Source of the DNA: an uncultured Porphyromonadaceae bacterium
GTDB taxonomy: Bacteria; Bacteroidota; Bacteroidia; Bacteroidales; Muribaculaceae
NCBI GenBank assembly: GCA_937921035.1
Contig: CALEUL010000004.1
Span: forward strand, 1 to 44,037
Length of the DNA stretch: 44,037 bases
Reading direction: 5' to 3'
In this document: positions 1 through 7,359 of the stretch, in pieces
Position numbering within the stretch: the stretch's first letter is position 1
How the letters are laid out: the number at the start of each line of letters is the position of its first letter
Notes under the pieces: generated by a model
Databases searched by the model: none
What the model saw: the letters and a program-made list of their open reading frames with translations, nothing else
What the model was told of the DNA's origin: nothing
Program-made: the position numbers and the translations under genes

Positions 1-53
1 AGCTCGCTACGCTCGCAGGGGGTTGTAGAGAGGTCGCGCGTACCGCGCTCTTG
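1..53. repeat. Left copy of 53-bp direct repeat flanking the transposase gene
   Basis: These 53 bases recur exactly at 775-827, on the other side of the Y1 transposase gene. The shared core includes a CTCGCTACGCTCGC segment followed by a G-run. The window begins inside the repeat, so its left boundary is not visible. Repeats beside an HUH transposase of this type are usually REP-like elements that the enzyme recognises; that role is inferred here. Confidence 0.8.
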
Positions 54-95
54 CTTTGCTATCGATGGAATGGGGACGCGCGATGGCGTGGGTTT
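43..95. repeat. Second repeat block, left copy (partner at 615-667)
   Basis: A block beginning CCGCGCTCTTGC, running through ATCGATGG and ending in GTGGGT, recurs with a few substitutions and small length changes at 615-667. It overlaps the end of the 53-bp repeat, and its last bases lie where the transposase promoter starts. The arrangement suggests a composite repeat unit rather than one simple element. Confidence 0.6.
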
Positions 96-124
96 TGGTA
101 ATTCGGACTTTTACTATATCTTTG
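94..124 (+). promoter_or_regulatory. Bacteroidetes-type promoter for the transposase gene
   Basis: TTTG at 94-97 is followed after 19 bases by TATCTTTG at 117-124, a full match to the Bacteroidetes primary sigma factor consensus (TTTG, 19-21 bases, TAnnTTTG). Transcription would start near 130, about 15 bases before the ATG at 145. The -33 box abuts the end of the left repeat. Confidence 0.7.
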
Positions 125-144
125 CGCCATAATACAATAATACC

Positions 145-588
145 ATGAGCAAAGTACTCGCCTTATATCATATTGTGTTTGCGACTTTAGGGAGATACCC
201 TGCGTTACACGATGTCAACCGACTGGATATGCACCGAATTATCAGCAGTATTGTCGCCGAGAAAAAATGCCGGATGATTTGTATCAACAGTGTTACTGAC
301 CATCTACACATGCTTATCCATCTTTCGCCAAGCATCTCTTTAAGTGATTTTATGGCAGCAGTCAAAGCTCGATCCAGCTCATGGCTCAGGCAGGATTCTC
401 GCACAACCATGTTCAACGGCTGGTGTACGGGCTATTATGCTTGTACCGTGTCTCCAAGCATGATGCAAAAGACTATTAATTATATAGAATCCCAAACGGA
501 ACATCACAGAATTGTATTTTTTGATGCTGAAATAAAGACGATGTGCAGACATCTCGGTTTAACTTTTCATCCCGACGATTTACGGTAA
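145..588 (+). CDS. REP-associated tyrosine (Y1, HUH) transposase, RAYT/IS200-like
   Basis: A 147-residue single-domain protein of the Y1_Tnp (IS200/IS605 TnpA-like) superfamily. It carries the metal-binding HUH motif as H53-L54-H55 within a DHLHMLIHL segment. A GWCTGYYACTVS stretch at about 92-103 is followed by the helix with catalytic Y113 and, four residues on, Q117, as in TnpA. Enzymes of this family nick and rejoin single-stranded DNA at hairpin ends. The gene is not flanked by terminal inverted repeats or an accessory tnpB. Instead it sits between copies of a repeat (1-95, 615-667, 775-827), the hallmark of a RAYT that mobilises or maintains REP elements rather than itself. It has its own consensus promoter. 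All catalytic residues are present, so it is probably active. IS200 proper is the alternative. Confidence 0.85.
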   Translation: MSKVLALYHIVFATLGRYPALHDVNRLDMHRIISSIVAEKKCRMICINSVTDHLHMLIHLSPSISLSDFMAAVKARSSSWLRQDSRTTMFNGWCTGYYACTVSPSMMQKTINYIESQTEHHRIVFFDAEIKTMCRHLGLTFHPDDLR

Positions 589-850
589 CTTGAACCCAAT
601 CCGAATTCACGGTGCCGCGCTCTTGCTCTGCTATCGATGGCGCGGTGGGGGACGCGATGGTGTGGGTGTGGACAAGAACAAAGGGGATTTCCTGACTAAC
701 GGAGCATGCGCTTCGCTATGCGTGGCGGCGCTCGCTACGCAGCTTGCCACGAGTGAGGGGGATGCCTGCCCCCCAGCTCGCTACGCTCGCAGGGGGTTGT
801 AGAGAGGTCGCGCGTACCGCGCTCTTGGCCTGGCGCGGGCGTATTGGGGG
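589..850. repeat. Gene-free repeat region downstream of the transposase (615-667 and 775-827 copies)
   Basis: This stretch has no credible gene. It holds a diverged copy (615-667) of the block at 43-95 and an exact 53-bp copy (775-827) of the window's first bases. Between them are related CTCGCTACGC motifs near 730-742. A run of C at 769-774 can pair with a G-run at 792-796 around the CTCGCTACGCTCGC core, giving a short REP-like hairpin. A second small hairpin pairs G757-761 with C769-774. The 70-codon frame across it is a by-product of the GC-rich repeats. Confidence 0.65.
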
Positions 851-3121
851 TTATTGCGGGGTGGTGTGGACGGAGAAACTGCGGTAGGAGGAGGGAGCGA
901 GATTGAGTTTGCCGATAGCTCGCAGCATTTTGCGCAGGGAGGTTATGAATTCCTGAGACTCCTGGAGGACATTGAGGTAAACATAGGCTACCGTCATGCT
1001 GTCGGTGTCTCCTTTCTGGAGAAGGTCGTAGACATCACGGGTGAGGTATGACAGCCTGTCTTTTATCTCGATACAGCGCTCGCGCAGTCTGTCGATTACT
1101 TCGGGGCTGCATTCTTCGGCAGCTGCGGCGGCATCGTCGAGGACAGAATTTATGTCGGCGCATACCTTTGCGAATGGTTCCCGCAGATTAACCGGCAGGG
1201 GACGGAAGTTGTTGTCGACATGCTCCTTGCATACTTCGTTGATATGGCGCAGATTATATGTCATTGACATTGCCATGTTGTTGCTTACGTGGAACCAAGC
1301 CCGTTTTTCGATCGCTGTTTCTGGGTTCACCTTGCGGAGACAGAGTGTGAGCTTGCGGCGCTGCGACTTAATTACGTCTTTTTCCGCCACGAGAGCTTTG
1401 TACGAGCGAGAAAGGAGTTTTACGCTGTCGTCCATAAAACCGGCGGTAACATCGTCGAAGCAACTGCGAGCAAATTCGAGGAACATTTTGTGCTTTTCAT
1501 TGATGTAAACGACAAGCAGCTGCCATACTTTCTTTGTATCGTCGGTTGCGAGAATTGTCTGGAAAAGGGAGTCGCTTTCCTCGGCCTGCTGCCTGTTGCT
1601 GCGGATAAGGACAACAATAGCGATGACGCCTCCGGCAATCATGACAGGTACGCCCCCCATGTGCATGAGGCACACGACTATTCCGGCGCCGATGAAGGCA
1701 ACGCCTGCCGTAATGAACCATCCTCCGATAACGGAAATTACGCCGGTAACCCTGAACACGGCGCTCTCGCGCCCCCATGCCCTATCGGCGAGGGATGTGC
1801 CCATAGCGACCATAAATGTTACGAATGTTGTTGAAAGAGGGAGTTTCAGGGATGTTCCGAAAGCGATGAGAATAGCAGCAAGCATGAGATTGACAGAACC
1901 GCGGACAAGGTCGAATGCAGCGCCGTCCTCTTCCTGGGTTACGGAAGTGTTCATTCGTCGGTTTATCCACGTTTTCACTTTCAGCGGAGTGTGGGCGCTA
2001 ATCCATGAGTGAGCGTTGATTGAACCGCGCACAATAGCACGCCCGATACGAGAGCTGCCGAACATCTCGTCGCCCTGCGATTTAGAGCTTAGTCCTACGG
2101 TAGTCTGAGTAACCTGTCGAGCTTTCTTTGACGTGCATAGCGCCACGACCATGATTCCGCCAGCACCGATAAGGAAGTAGAAAGGAGTCTGAGCAGACCC
2201 GTTGAGGCTATCCATCATAAAACCGTGCAGATTTTCACCACCGGAAGCCATATAGTCGTTATATGCGTCGAGCGATGTGAGGGGAACACCGACGAAGTTG
2301 ACAAGGTCGTTTCCTGCAAATGCCATTGAGAGTGAGAACGTACCCAAGAGCACCACGACTTTGAAAACATTGACCTTAAGCATATGGAGAATCTGCATCA
2401 GCGCTGAGAAACCGATAAGACAGCAACCAAGGATAAGAGCATTATGTGTGTTAATCCACTCTTTGAGCTCCGGCGTCATTACCGTAAGGTCCTTTATACC
2501 TTTGAGGAGCATGAAGTATACTATGGCCGTGCAAGCTATACCGCCGAAAAGGCCAACCTTCCATTTCAGGCGGCTCTTATATTCAAATGTAAAAACAAGG
2601 CGAGCAATGTACTGCACTATTGTGCCGAAGACAAAAGCGATTGCAACCGAAAGGAATATTCCGAGGATTACCGACAGAGCTTTTTCGGTATTGAGCAGAT
2701 CGCCCATGCCAAGGGTATTTTCGGGTGCGGCAATCTTGAAGAGAGCGACAACGAAAGTGGCGCCCAGAAGCTCAAAGACAAGCGATACCGTAGTTGATGT
2801 AGGCATACCGAGGGAGTTGAAAATATCCAACAGAATAACATCGGTTACCATGACCGCCATAAATATGGCAATAACATCGTAGAAAGAGAGGTTTTCGGGT
2901 CGGAAAATACCGTGCCTTGCGACATCCATCATTCCGTTGCTCATTGCGGCTCCGACAAAAACGCCAATAGATGCCACAATCATAATCCGTTTGAAACTAC
3001 CCGCCCTCGATCCTACAGCGGAGGAAAGGAAATTTACCGCGTCGTTGCTCACACCGACCGAAAGGTCAAATACAGCGAGCAAAAAAAGGAATACTATAAT
3101 TCCAAAAAACAACAAATCCAT
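851..3121 (-). CDS. PiT-family inorganic phosphate transporter with long C-terminal cytoplasmic domain
   Basis: A 756-residue inner-membrane transporter of the PiT (PF01384) family, which imports phosphate with H+ or Na+. The two family signature repeats are visible: GVSNDAVNFLSSAVG at about 23-37 and FAGNDLVNFVGVP near 268-280. Each sits in a half of hydrophobic helices. After the last membrane segment (about residue 510) comes a hydrophilic, mostly helical tail of about 240 residues. Classical bacterial Pit (about 500 residues) lacks this; it resembles a fused PhoU-like helical domain, as in other Bacteroidetes members, but that assignment is by composition only. It lies 80 bases downstream of the sensor kinase gene on the same strand, so it is probably co-transcribed with the two-component system or controlled by it. 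No clear terminator was seen after the stop. Confidence 0.88.
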   Translation of the reverse strand: MDLLFFGIIVFLFLLAVFDLSVGVSNDAVNFLSSAVGSRAGSFKRIMIVASIGVFVGAAMSNGMMDVARHGIFRPENLSFYDVIAIFMAVMVTDVILLDIFNSLGMPTSTTVSLVFELLGATFVVALFKIAAPENTLGMGDLLNTEKALSVILGIFLSVAIAFVFGTIVQYIARLVFTFEYKSRLKWKVGLFGGIACTAIVYFMLLKGIKDLTVMTPELKEWINTHNALILGCCLIGFSALMQILHMLKVNVFKVVVLLGTFSLSMAFAGNDLVNFVGVPLTSLDAYNDYMASGGENLHGFMMDSLNGSAQTPFYFLIGAGGIMVVALCTSKKARQVTQTTVGLSSKSQGDEMFGSSRIGRAIVRGSINAHSWISAHTPLKVKTWINRRMNTSVTQEEDGAAFDLVRGSVNLMLAAILIAFGTSLKLPLSTTFVTFMVAMGTSLADRAWGRESAVFRVTGVISVIGGWFITAGVAFIGAGIVVCLMHMGGVPVMIAGGVIAIVVLIRSNRQQAEESDSLFQTILATDDTKKVWQLLVVYINEKHKMFLEFARSCFDDVTAGFMDDSVKLLSRSYKALVAEKDVIKSQRRKLTLCLRKVNPETAIEKRAWFHVSNNMAMSMTYNLRHINEVCKEHVDNNFRPLPVNLREPFAKVCADINSVLDDAAAAAEECSPEVIDRLRERCIEIKDRLSYLTRDVYDLLQKGDTDSMTVAYVYLNVLQESQEFITSLRKMLRAIGKLNLAPSSYRSFSVHTTPQ

Positions 3122-3201
3122 TGTATTCGCTATAAATATAATTTTTATACAAATTTCGCCGGATAATGTTGAATGATTATTATTGGAATGTTGCGTTTTT
3201 G

Positions 3202-4602
3202 TTAATTGTTTCCTTTCATGGGCAGAAGGGAGAACTCAAACATCAGACCGTTTCGGCATATAGCCTTAATGGAGCCTCCATGAAACGCGACGGCGTTGCG
3301 AACAATCGAGAGGCCGAGGCCGGTGCCTCCGGCATTCCGGCTTCTACCGTCGTCGATGCGATAGAAACGTTCGAAAATATGCGGCAGGTGCTCGGGGGGG
3401 ATGCCAATACCGTTGTCGCGGAAACGGCAGTTGCCGTTTGCATCGGCAACAATATCGATTTGTGTCGCACCGCTATAAGCAATCGCGTTGTCGATAAGAT
3501 TTCGGAATATGGATTCGATCAGGCTTCTGTCGCCCGAAACAGTGAGCGCAGAAATATCGGTATTAATACGTATATCGGTGCGCATGCGAGCCTCGGCGAC
3601 AATTTCGTCGACCACAGCCTTTACGTCGACAGGTTTCCTTGCAATCATCGCGGGCGCCTCCTCCATACGAGTGAGCGTGTTAACATCTTTCAGCAGCGAG
3701 TTCAGACGTTCGGCGTTAGCCCTGATACGAGAGAGAATCTCAATTTTTTTTTCGTCGGGCAAACCGGGATGGTCGTCAATGAGGTCGAGGCTAACAAGAA
3801 TCGAGGCAACAGGTGTTTTGAGCTCGTGGTTAATGTTATTGGTAAGCTGTTTCTTCAGTCTGGCTTTCTCCTGCTCGAGCCTAATTGTCGCACGGTGCTG
3901 TTCGTCGCGCTGCACATAAAGCTTCACGATGTTTGCGGCGATGTTTCCGAGTTCGTCGTGAGGGAAAGCATAACCGCTGTATATGGGTTCTCCGTTCTCG
4001 GCCCTTTCGGCAAAGCGGTTGAGGCTTGATATGCTCATAGAAATTTTTCTTGTGGCCAATAGTCCAATAAGGCTGATAACGACCGTAACAGCCAGCATTA
4101 TCCAAATAATAGTACTGTCGGCTTTAAGAAACTCGGTGAGGGAGTGGTTATACGGGGCAGCCGAACGGACCACGACGCCATCGTCGGCCAGGCGCGCGGA
4201 ATAGAAATAGCTGCACTCGTCGCTTTCGGAAATTCTTTCCAAAGAATGCCCTTCTCCACGCGCTCTGGCGGCAATTACCTCCGGACGCGAGTTATGATTT
4301 CCGGTTACCGGAAAACGCCCGCTGTCGAAAGATACCGTCCCATCGCCCTCGATAACCGTTACGCGCAAATCTTCTGCCGGGGGCTGGATACGGGCAATGA
4401 TGTTTTCTATCGGCTCATTATCCCTCAGGTCGTCTATTATTCTGGCATTGTGCATCTGGAGGCAAGTGTCGAGCACTTGCGCCTTATATTCCTTTTCGCG
4501 GGAGTACTGGAATGCCATAAAGACTCCAGCGAGCAACCAGGAAATGCCAAGGAGCAGCAATAGGATGCGCACCCTGAAAGGAAACTTAATCCTGCCAGCC
4601 AT
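3202..4602 (-). CDS. Sensor histidine kinase (HAMP-type), partner of the adjacent OmpR-like regulator
   Basis: A 466-residue inner-membrane sensor kinase. The layout is TM1 at about 10-30, a periplasmic loop of roughly 125 residues, TM2 at about 165-185, a HAMP-like linker, the dimerisation H-box NHELKTPV with H259, the N-box RNLIDNAIAYS, and the G boxes DNGIGIPP and GTGLGLSIV near the end. The start chosen is the ATG at 4602 (MAGRIKFPF), 17 bases inside the upstream response regulator gene; this is typical translational coupling. A longer frame would overlap the regulator by about 90 bases. The gene content (regulator, kinase, phosphate transporter) suggests a PhoR-like role, but an RprX-like or other envelope sensor is not excluded. 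The signal is unknown. Confidence 0.88.
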   Translation of the reverse strand: MAGRIKFPFRVRILLLLLGISWLLAGVFMAFQYSREKEYKAQVLDTCLQMHNARIIDDLRDNEPIENIIARIQPPAEDLRVTVIEGDGTVSFDSGRFPVTGNHNSRPEVIAARARGEGHSLERISESDECSYFYSARLADDGVVVRSAAPYNHSLTEFLKADSTIIWIMLAVTVVISLIGLLATRKISMSISSLNRFAERAENGEPIYSGYAFPHDELGNIAANIVKLYVQRDEQHRATIRLEQEKARLKKQLTNNINHELKTPVASILVSLDLIDDHPGLPDEKKIEILSRIRANAERLNSLLKDVNTLTRMEEAPAMIARKPVDVKAVVDEIVAEARMRTDIRINTDISALTVSGDRSLIESIFRNLIDNAIAYSGATQIDIVADANGNCRFRDNGIGIPPEHLPHIFERFYRIDDGRSRNAGGTGLGLSIVRNAVAFHGGSIKAICRNGLMFEFSLLPMKGNN

Positions 4603-5245
4603 ATCCGTATCCAGAACGAGAGACAATATTACGCGCATATTTTCCCAGCTTTGAACGGATGCGCGTGATGTGTACATCGACGGAGCGGTCTACCACGACA
4701 ACGTTTTCGGGCCATACCTGCTTGAGGAGTTCCTCCCTCTTGAAAATACGGCCTTTGTTCTCGAGCATGAAAGCGAGGAGCTCGAACTCCTTACGCGGGA
4801 GCTTCACGACATTGTCGTCGACCCTGCATATGAGAGTATTTCTGTCGCAGACGACGCCCCGAGATTTATTAAACCGCCGGAGGACCGTGGTGATACGGGC
4901 GATAAGGACTTTCATAGAGAACGGTTTTGAAATATAATCGTCAGCACCTAATTCCAGACCCCGGACCACGTCGTCGTCGGCATCCTTCGCCGTAAGAAAG
5001 ATAATAGGGATTTTTGCCGTAGCGTCGTTCATTTTCAAACGTCTGGCAAGTTCCAGGCCGCCCATACCGTCCATCATGACGTCGAGCAGCAACAGATCGT
5101 AATTCTCAATTCCGGCCTCGATGGCCTTTTCGGCACTCTCGACGGCGTCGACCGCAAAGCCTTCAAGAGCAAGGTATTCGCGCAGGCCTTCCCGAAGGCC
5201 TTCCTCGTCGTCGACAACCAACAGTTTTATATACTCCGATTCCAT
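4586..5245 (-). CDS. OmpR/PhoB-family response regulator
   Basis: A 219-residue regulator with an N-terminal receiver domain (about 8-120): acidic pair DDE near 12-14, phospho-acceptor D55 in LLLDVMMDG, a conserved T in FLTAKD and K in YISKPF. A C-terminal winged-helix domain (about 130-219) carries KREELLKQVWPE and the recognition helix SVDVHITRIRSKLG. It is the first gene of a presumed regulator-kinase-phosphate transporter unit and overlaps the kinase by 17 bases. A TAATTTTG -7 box begins only 5 bases upstream of the ATG, implying a leaderless or nearly leaderless transcript. It is therefore likely to control its own operon and the Pit gene, as PhoB does, but no Pho box was identified. Confidence 0.9.
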   Translation of the reverse strand: MESEYIKLLVVDDEEGLREGLREYLALEGFAVDAVESAEKAIEAGIENYDLLLLDVMMDGMGGLELARRLKMNDATAKIPIIFLTAKDADDDVVRGLELGADDYISKPFSMKVLIARITTVLRRFNKSRGVVCDRNTLICRVDDNVVKLPRKEFELLAFMLENKGRIFKREELLKQVWPENVVVVDRSVDVHITRIRSKLGKYARNIVSRSGYGYGWQD

Positions 5246-5249
5246 ATGG

Positions 5250-5257
5250 CAAAATTA
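5250..5257 (-). promoter_or_regulatory. -7 box (TAATTTTG) of the response regulator operon
   Basis: Read on the minus strand, TAATTTTG matches the Bacteroidetes TAnnTTTG -7 element and ends 5 bases before the ATG at 5245. No good TTTG -33 box is seen at the expected distance. Transcription would begin at or next to the start codon. Confidence 0.45.
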
Positions 5258-5386
5258 GCATGATTTTATTCTCCGAAGAAGCGCATGCGACTGAATTTAC
5301 AAAAAGTTAACCAAAATGAAATATAATCGAATTGTCGACACAGATTAAATTTTGAAAGACGCGCTATTGATTTTTTATCAAAAATG

Positions 5387-5417
5387 CTTTTCCTTTTAAT
5401 TATTTTATCTAACTTTG
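5387..5417 (+). promoter_or_regulatory. Promoter of the secreted T9SS-type protein gene
   Basis: TAACTTTG at 5410-5417 matches the Bacteroidetes -7 element, with a T-rich, TTTG-like -33 region at about 5387-5391. The transcript would have a leader of roughly 85 bases before the ATG at 5510. The rest of the gap from 5258 to 5509 holds nothing else recognisable. Confidence 0.5.
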
Positions 5418-5509
5418 CAGCAGTCAAGAACAATTGCATCCATTTACGGTTGAAATCTGTATTTTTGCCATTCCACAGTTGTTTAAACAAATCTTTAATT
5501 ATAATAAGC

Positions 5510-7288
5510 ATGAAAAAAACTTTACTTCTTGCAGCAGCCGCCCTTGCAACCGCATCGGCGTCGGCATCACTCACAAACCAGGTTTTGCCGGGCTATTACT
5601 TTACCGGCATGTCCCATAACGGGCATTATGCCGTAAGTACCTTAGACGGGGGCATATTAACGTTTATGGATCTTATCAGCGGCGAAAGCACGACATACGA
5701 GGGCGACGGCTACAGCACGGAATATACCTCGGGTATCGGCAACTGCATATCCAACAACGGTATTTTAGTAGGCAGCACGGTACCCGCCGGCAACGCAGCC
5801 TATCTTGAAAACGGCGAGTGGCATTATCTGCCTGTTCTAAACGAGGAATATACGAACCTATCCAACGGCATCACCGCAGACGGCACCGTTATATGCGGCA
5901 ACATCGGCACAGACAAAATAGACATCAATTCCGAGAATATAATGTGTGTTCCGTGCGTATGGTACCGACAGAACGACGGCAGCTATTCGGAGCCCGTATT
6001 CCTCCCCCATCCTGACAAGGACTACACGGGACGCGTACCCCAGTATGTAAAAGCAATCTCCATCAGCGATGACGGCAATGTTGTCGCCGGCCAGATAACA
6101 GATTACGGCGGCTTTGTGCAGCAGCCTATCGTATACAGCCGCAATGAAAAAGGAGAATGGAACTACGAACTGCTGTGCCCCGAACTTATCAACGGCGCCA
6201 AAATCGAATTTCCCGAGTATCCCGGCGAGTCTCCGACACCACCGTCGATGGACGATTTCATGACAGAAGAAGAAATGGCGGCTTACGAGAAGGCTTATCA
6301 GGAATGGTCTACCACTTATCCTATCGACTACTCCAAGTATCCTAACCAGGAGGACTATATGTCTGACGAGAGCAAAGCCAAATACAATGAATCAATGGCG
6401 GTTTACAATGAGAAGTATGCAGAATGGGAAGAGCTTTACTATCCTTTCGCCGACAAGTATTTCGAGTCGCAGGAATCTACAAAGCTGTTTGTATTCAACA
6501 GCTGCTACATCTCGCCCAACGGCAAGTATTACCTGACGTCCACGCAGTCGCAGGGAGGAATCTGGATGAGCAATAAGCGCAAGGCAGCCAATGCCCTGGA
6601 CGAAGGCGACTTCGACACGCCGGAAGAAGAAACGACATACGCCTCGCCGTATGTTCTGAATATCGAAACAGGCGAATATTCCACAGTGATCGGCAACAGC
6701 GATATTCAGGCAAGTTTCATTGCCGACGACGGCACCGTTCTTGCAACCAGCGACATCTACAGCAAGCCCCAGGCTATGGTTCTTACTCCGGGCGCCACAG
6801 AATATGTTCCTCTGGAGGTTTACCTTGCAGAAACTTCGCCTGTGGCAGTAAGCTGGATGAACGAGAACATGCGCCACGACATGGTTGAGTACGATTACGA
6901 CACATTCGAGGAAATCACAATACCTGACGTGATGATTTCCGGCGCCCCGTATGCCGCCTCGGACCTTTCGGTGTTCTGCACAGCGACCCTGAACGTATGG
7001 GATGTATATGACGAGAACTACTACTACTCGTACATTATCTGCGCCGACAAGACTGTAGACGCAGTAGAAGGTGTAAGCGGCAACGAATTCGCAGTAAACG
7101 CCCTCAAGGGCGGCGTTGTAAACGTCAAGGGCGACAACGCAACTGTTGAAGTATACACACTCGGCGGCGAGAAGGCTTTCGAGGCACAGGGCTGCGGTAT
7201 GATCAACACCGGTCTCGCCGAAGGTTTCTACATTGTAAAGGCAACTTCGGAGAACGGCAAGAGCGTTGTACTGAAAGCAGCATTCTGA
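5510..7288 (+). CDS. Secreted repeat protein with T9SS-type C-terminal sorting domain, function unknown
   Basis: A 592-residue protein starting with a Sec signal peptide (MKKTLLLAAAALATASASA). The start at 5510 is preferred over a longer frame because it gives this signal peptide and follows the promoter at 5387-5417. The body carries propeller-like repeats with the motif I-S-x-[ND]-G-x-V-x-x-[GS] (ISNNGILVGS, ISDDGNVVAG, ISPNGKYYLTS, IADDGTVLATS). It is interrupted at about residues 245-320 by an unusual E/Y-rich, helical-looking segment with repeated EE-Y-x-K-Y patterns. The last 70 or so residues (VEVYTLGGEKAF through LAEGFYIVKA) look like a type A sorting domain of the type IX secretion system, so the mature protein may be exported and anchored on the surface. 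The ligand or activity is unknown. It ends at a strong terminator and stands alone as a transcription unit. Confidence 0.75.
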   Translation: MKKTLLLAAAALATASASASLTNQVLPGYYFTGMSHNGHYAVSTLDGGILTFMDLISGESTTYEGDGYSTEYTSGIGNCISNNGILVGSTVPAGNAAYLENGEWHYLPVLNEEYTNLSNGITADGTVICGNIGTDKIDINSENIMCVPCVWYRQNDGSYSEPVFLPHPDKDYTGRVPQYVKAISISDDGNVVAGQITDYGGFVQQPIVYSRNEKGEWNYELLCPELINGAKIEFPEYPGESPTPPSMDDFMTEEEMAAYEKAYQEWSTTYPIDYSKYPNQEDYMSDESKAKYNESMAVYNEKYAEWEELYYPFADKYFESQESTKLFVFNSCYISPNGKYYLTSTQSQGGIWMSNKRKAANALDEGDFDTPEEETTYASPYVLNIETGEYSTVIGNSDIQASFIADDGTVLATSDIYSKPQAMVLTPGATEYVPLEVYLAETSPVAVSWMNENMRHDMVEYDYDTFEEITIPDVMISGAPYAASDLSVFCTATLNVWDVYDENYYYSYIICADKTVDAVEGVSGNEFAVNALKGGVVNVKGDNATVEVYTLGGEKAFEAQGCGMINTGLAEGFYIVKATSENGKSVVLKAAF

Positions 7289-7310
7289 CAATAAGCTTAC
7301 CCTTATATAA

Positions 7311-7340
7311 CGAAAGCCCCGAAACGATTCGGGGCTTTCG
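7311..7340. terminator. Bidirectional intrinsic terminator between convergent genes
   Basis: A perfect 13-bp stem (CGAAAGCCCCGAA at 7311-7323 with 7328-7340) closes a 4-base loop. It lies 22 bases after the plus-strand stop and 19 bases after the minus-strand CoA-ligase stop, followed by a T-rich stretch on the plus side. It should terminate both transcripts. Confidence 0.85.
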
Positions 7341-7359
7341 TAGTTTATTATTGTTTGCT

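Noticed and set aside
757..796. CRISPR-like array
   Set aside because: The repeats are few, irregularly spaced and not separated by spacers of even length; they fit REP-type elements, and no cas gene is present.
590..802. A 70-codon open frame downstream of the transposase
   Set aside because: It is made of the GC-rich repeats and has no promoter and no similarity to anything recognised.
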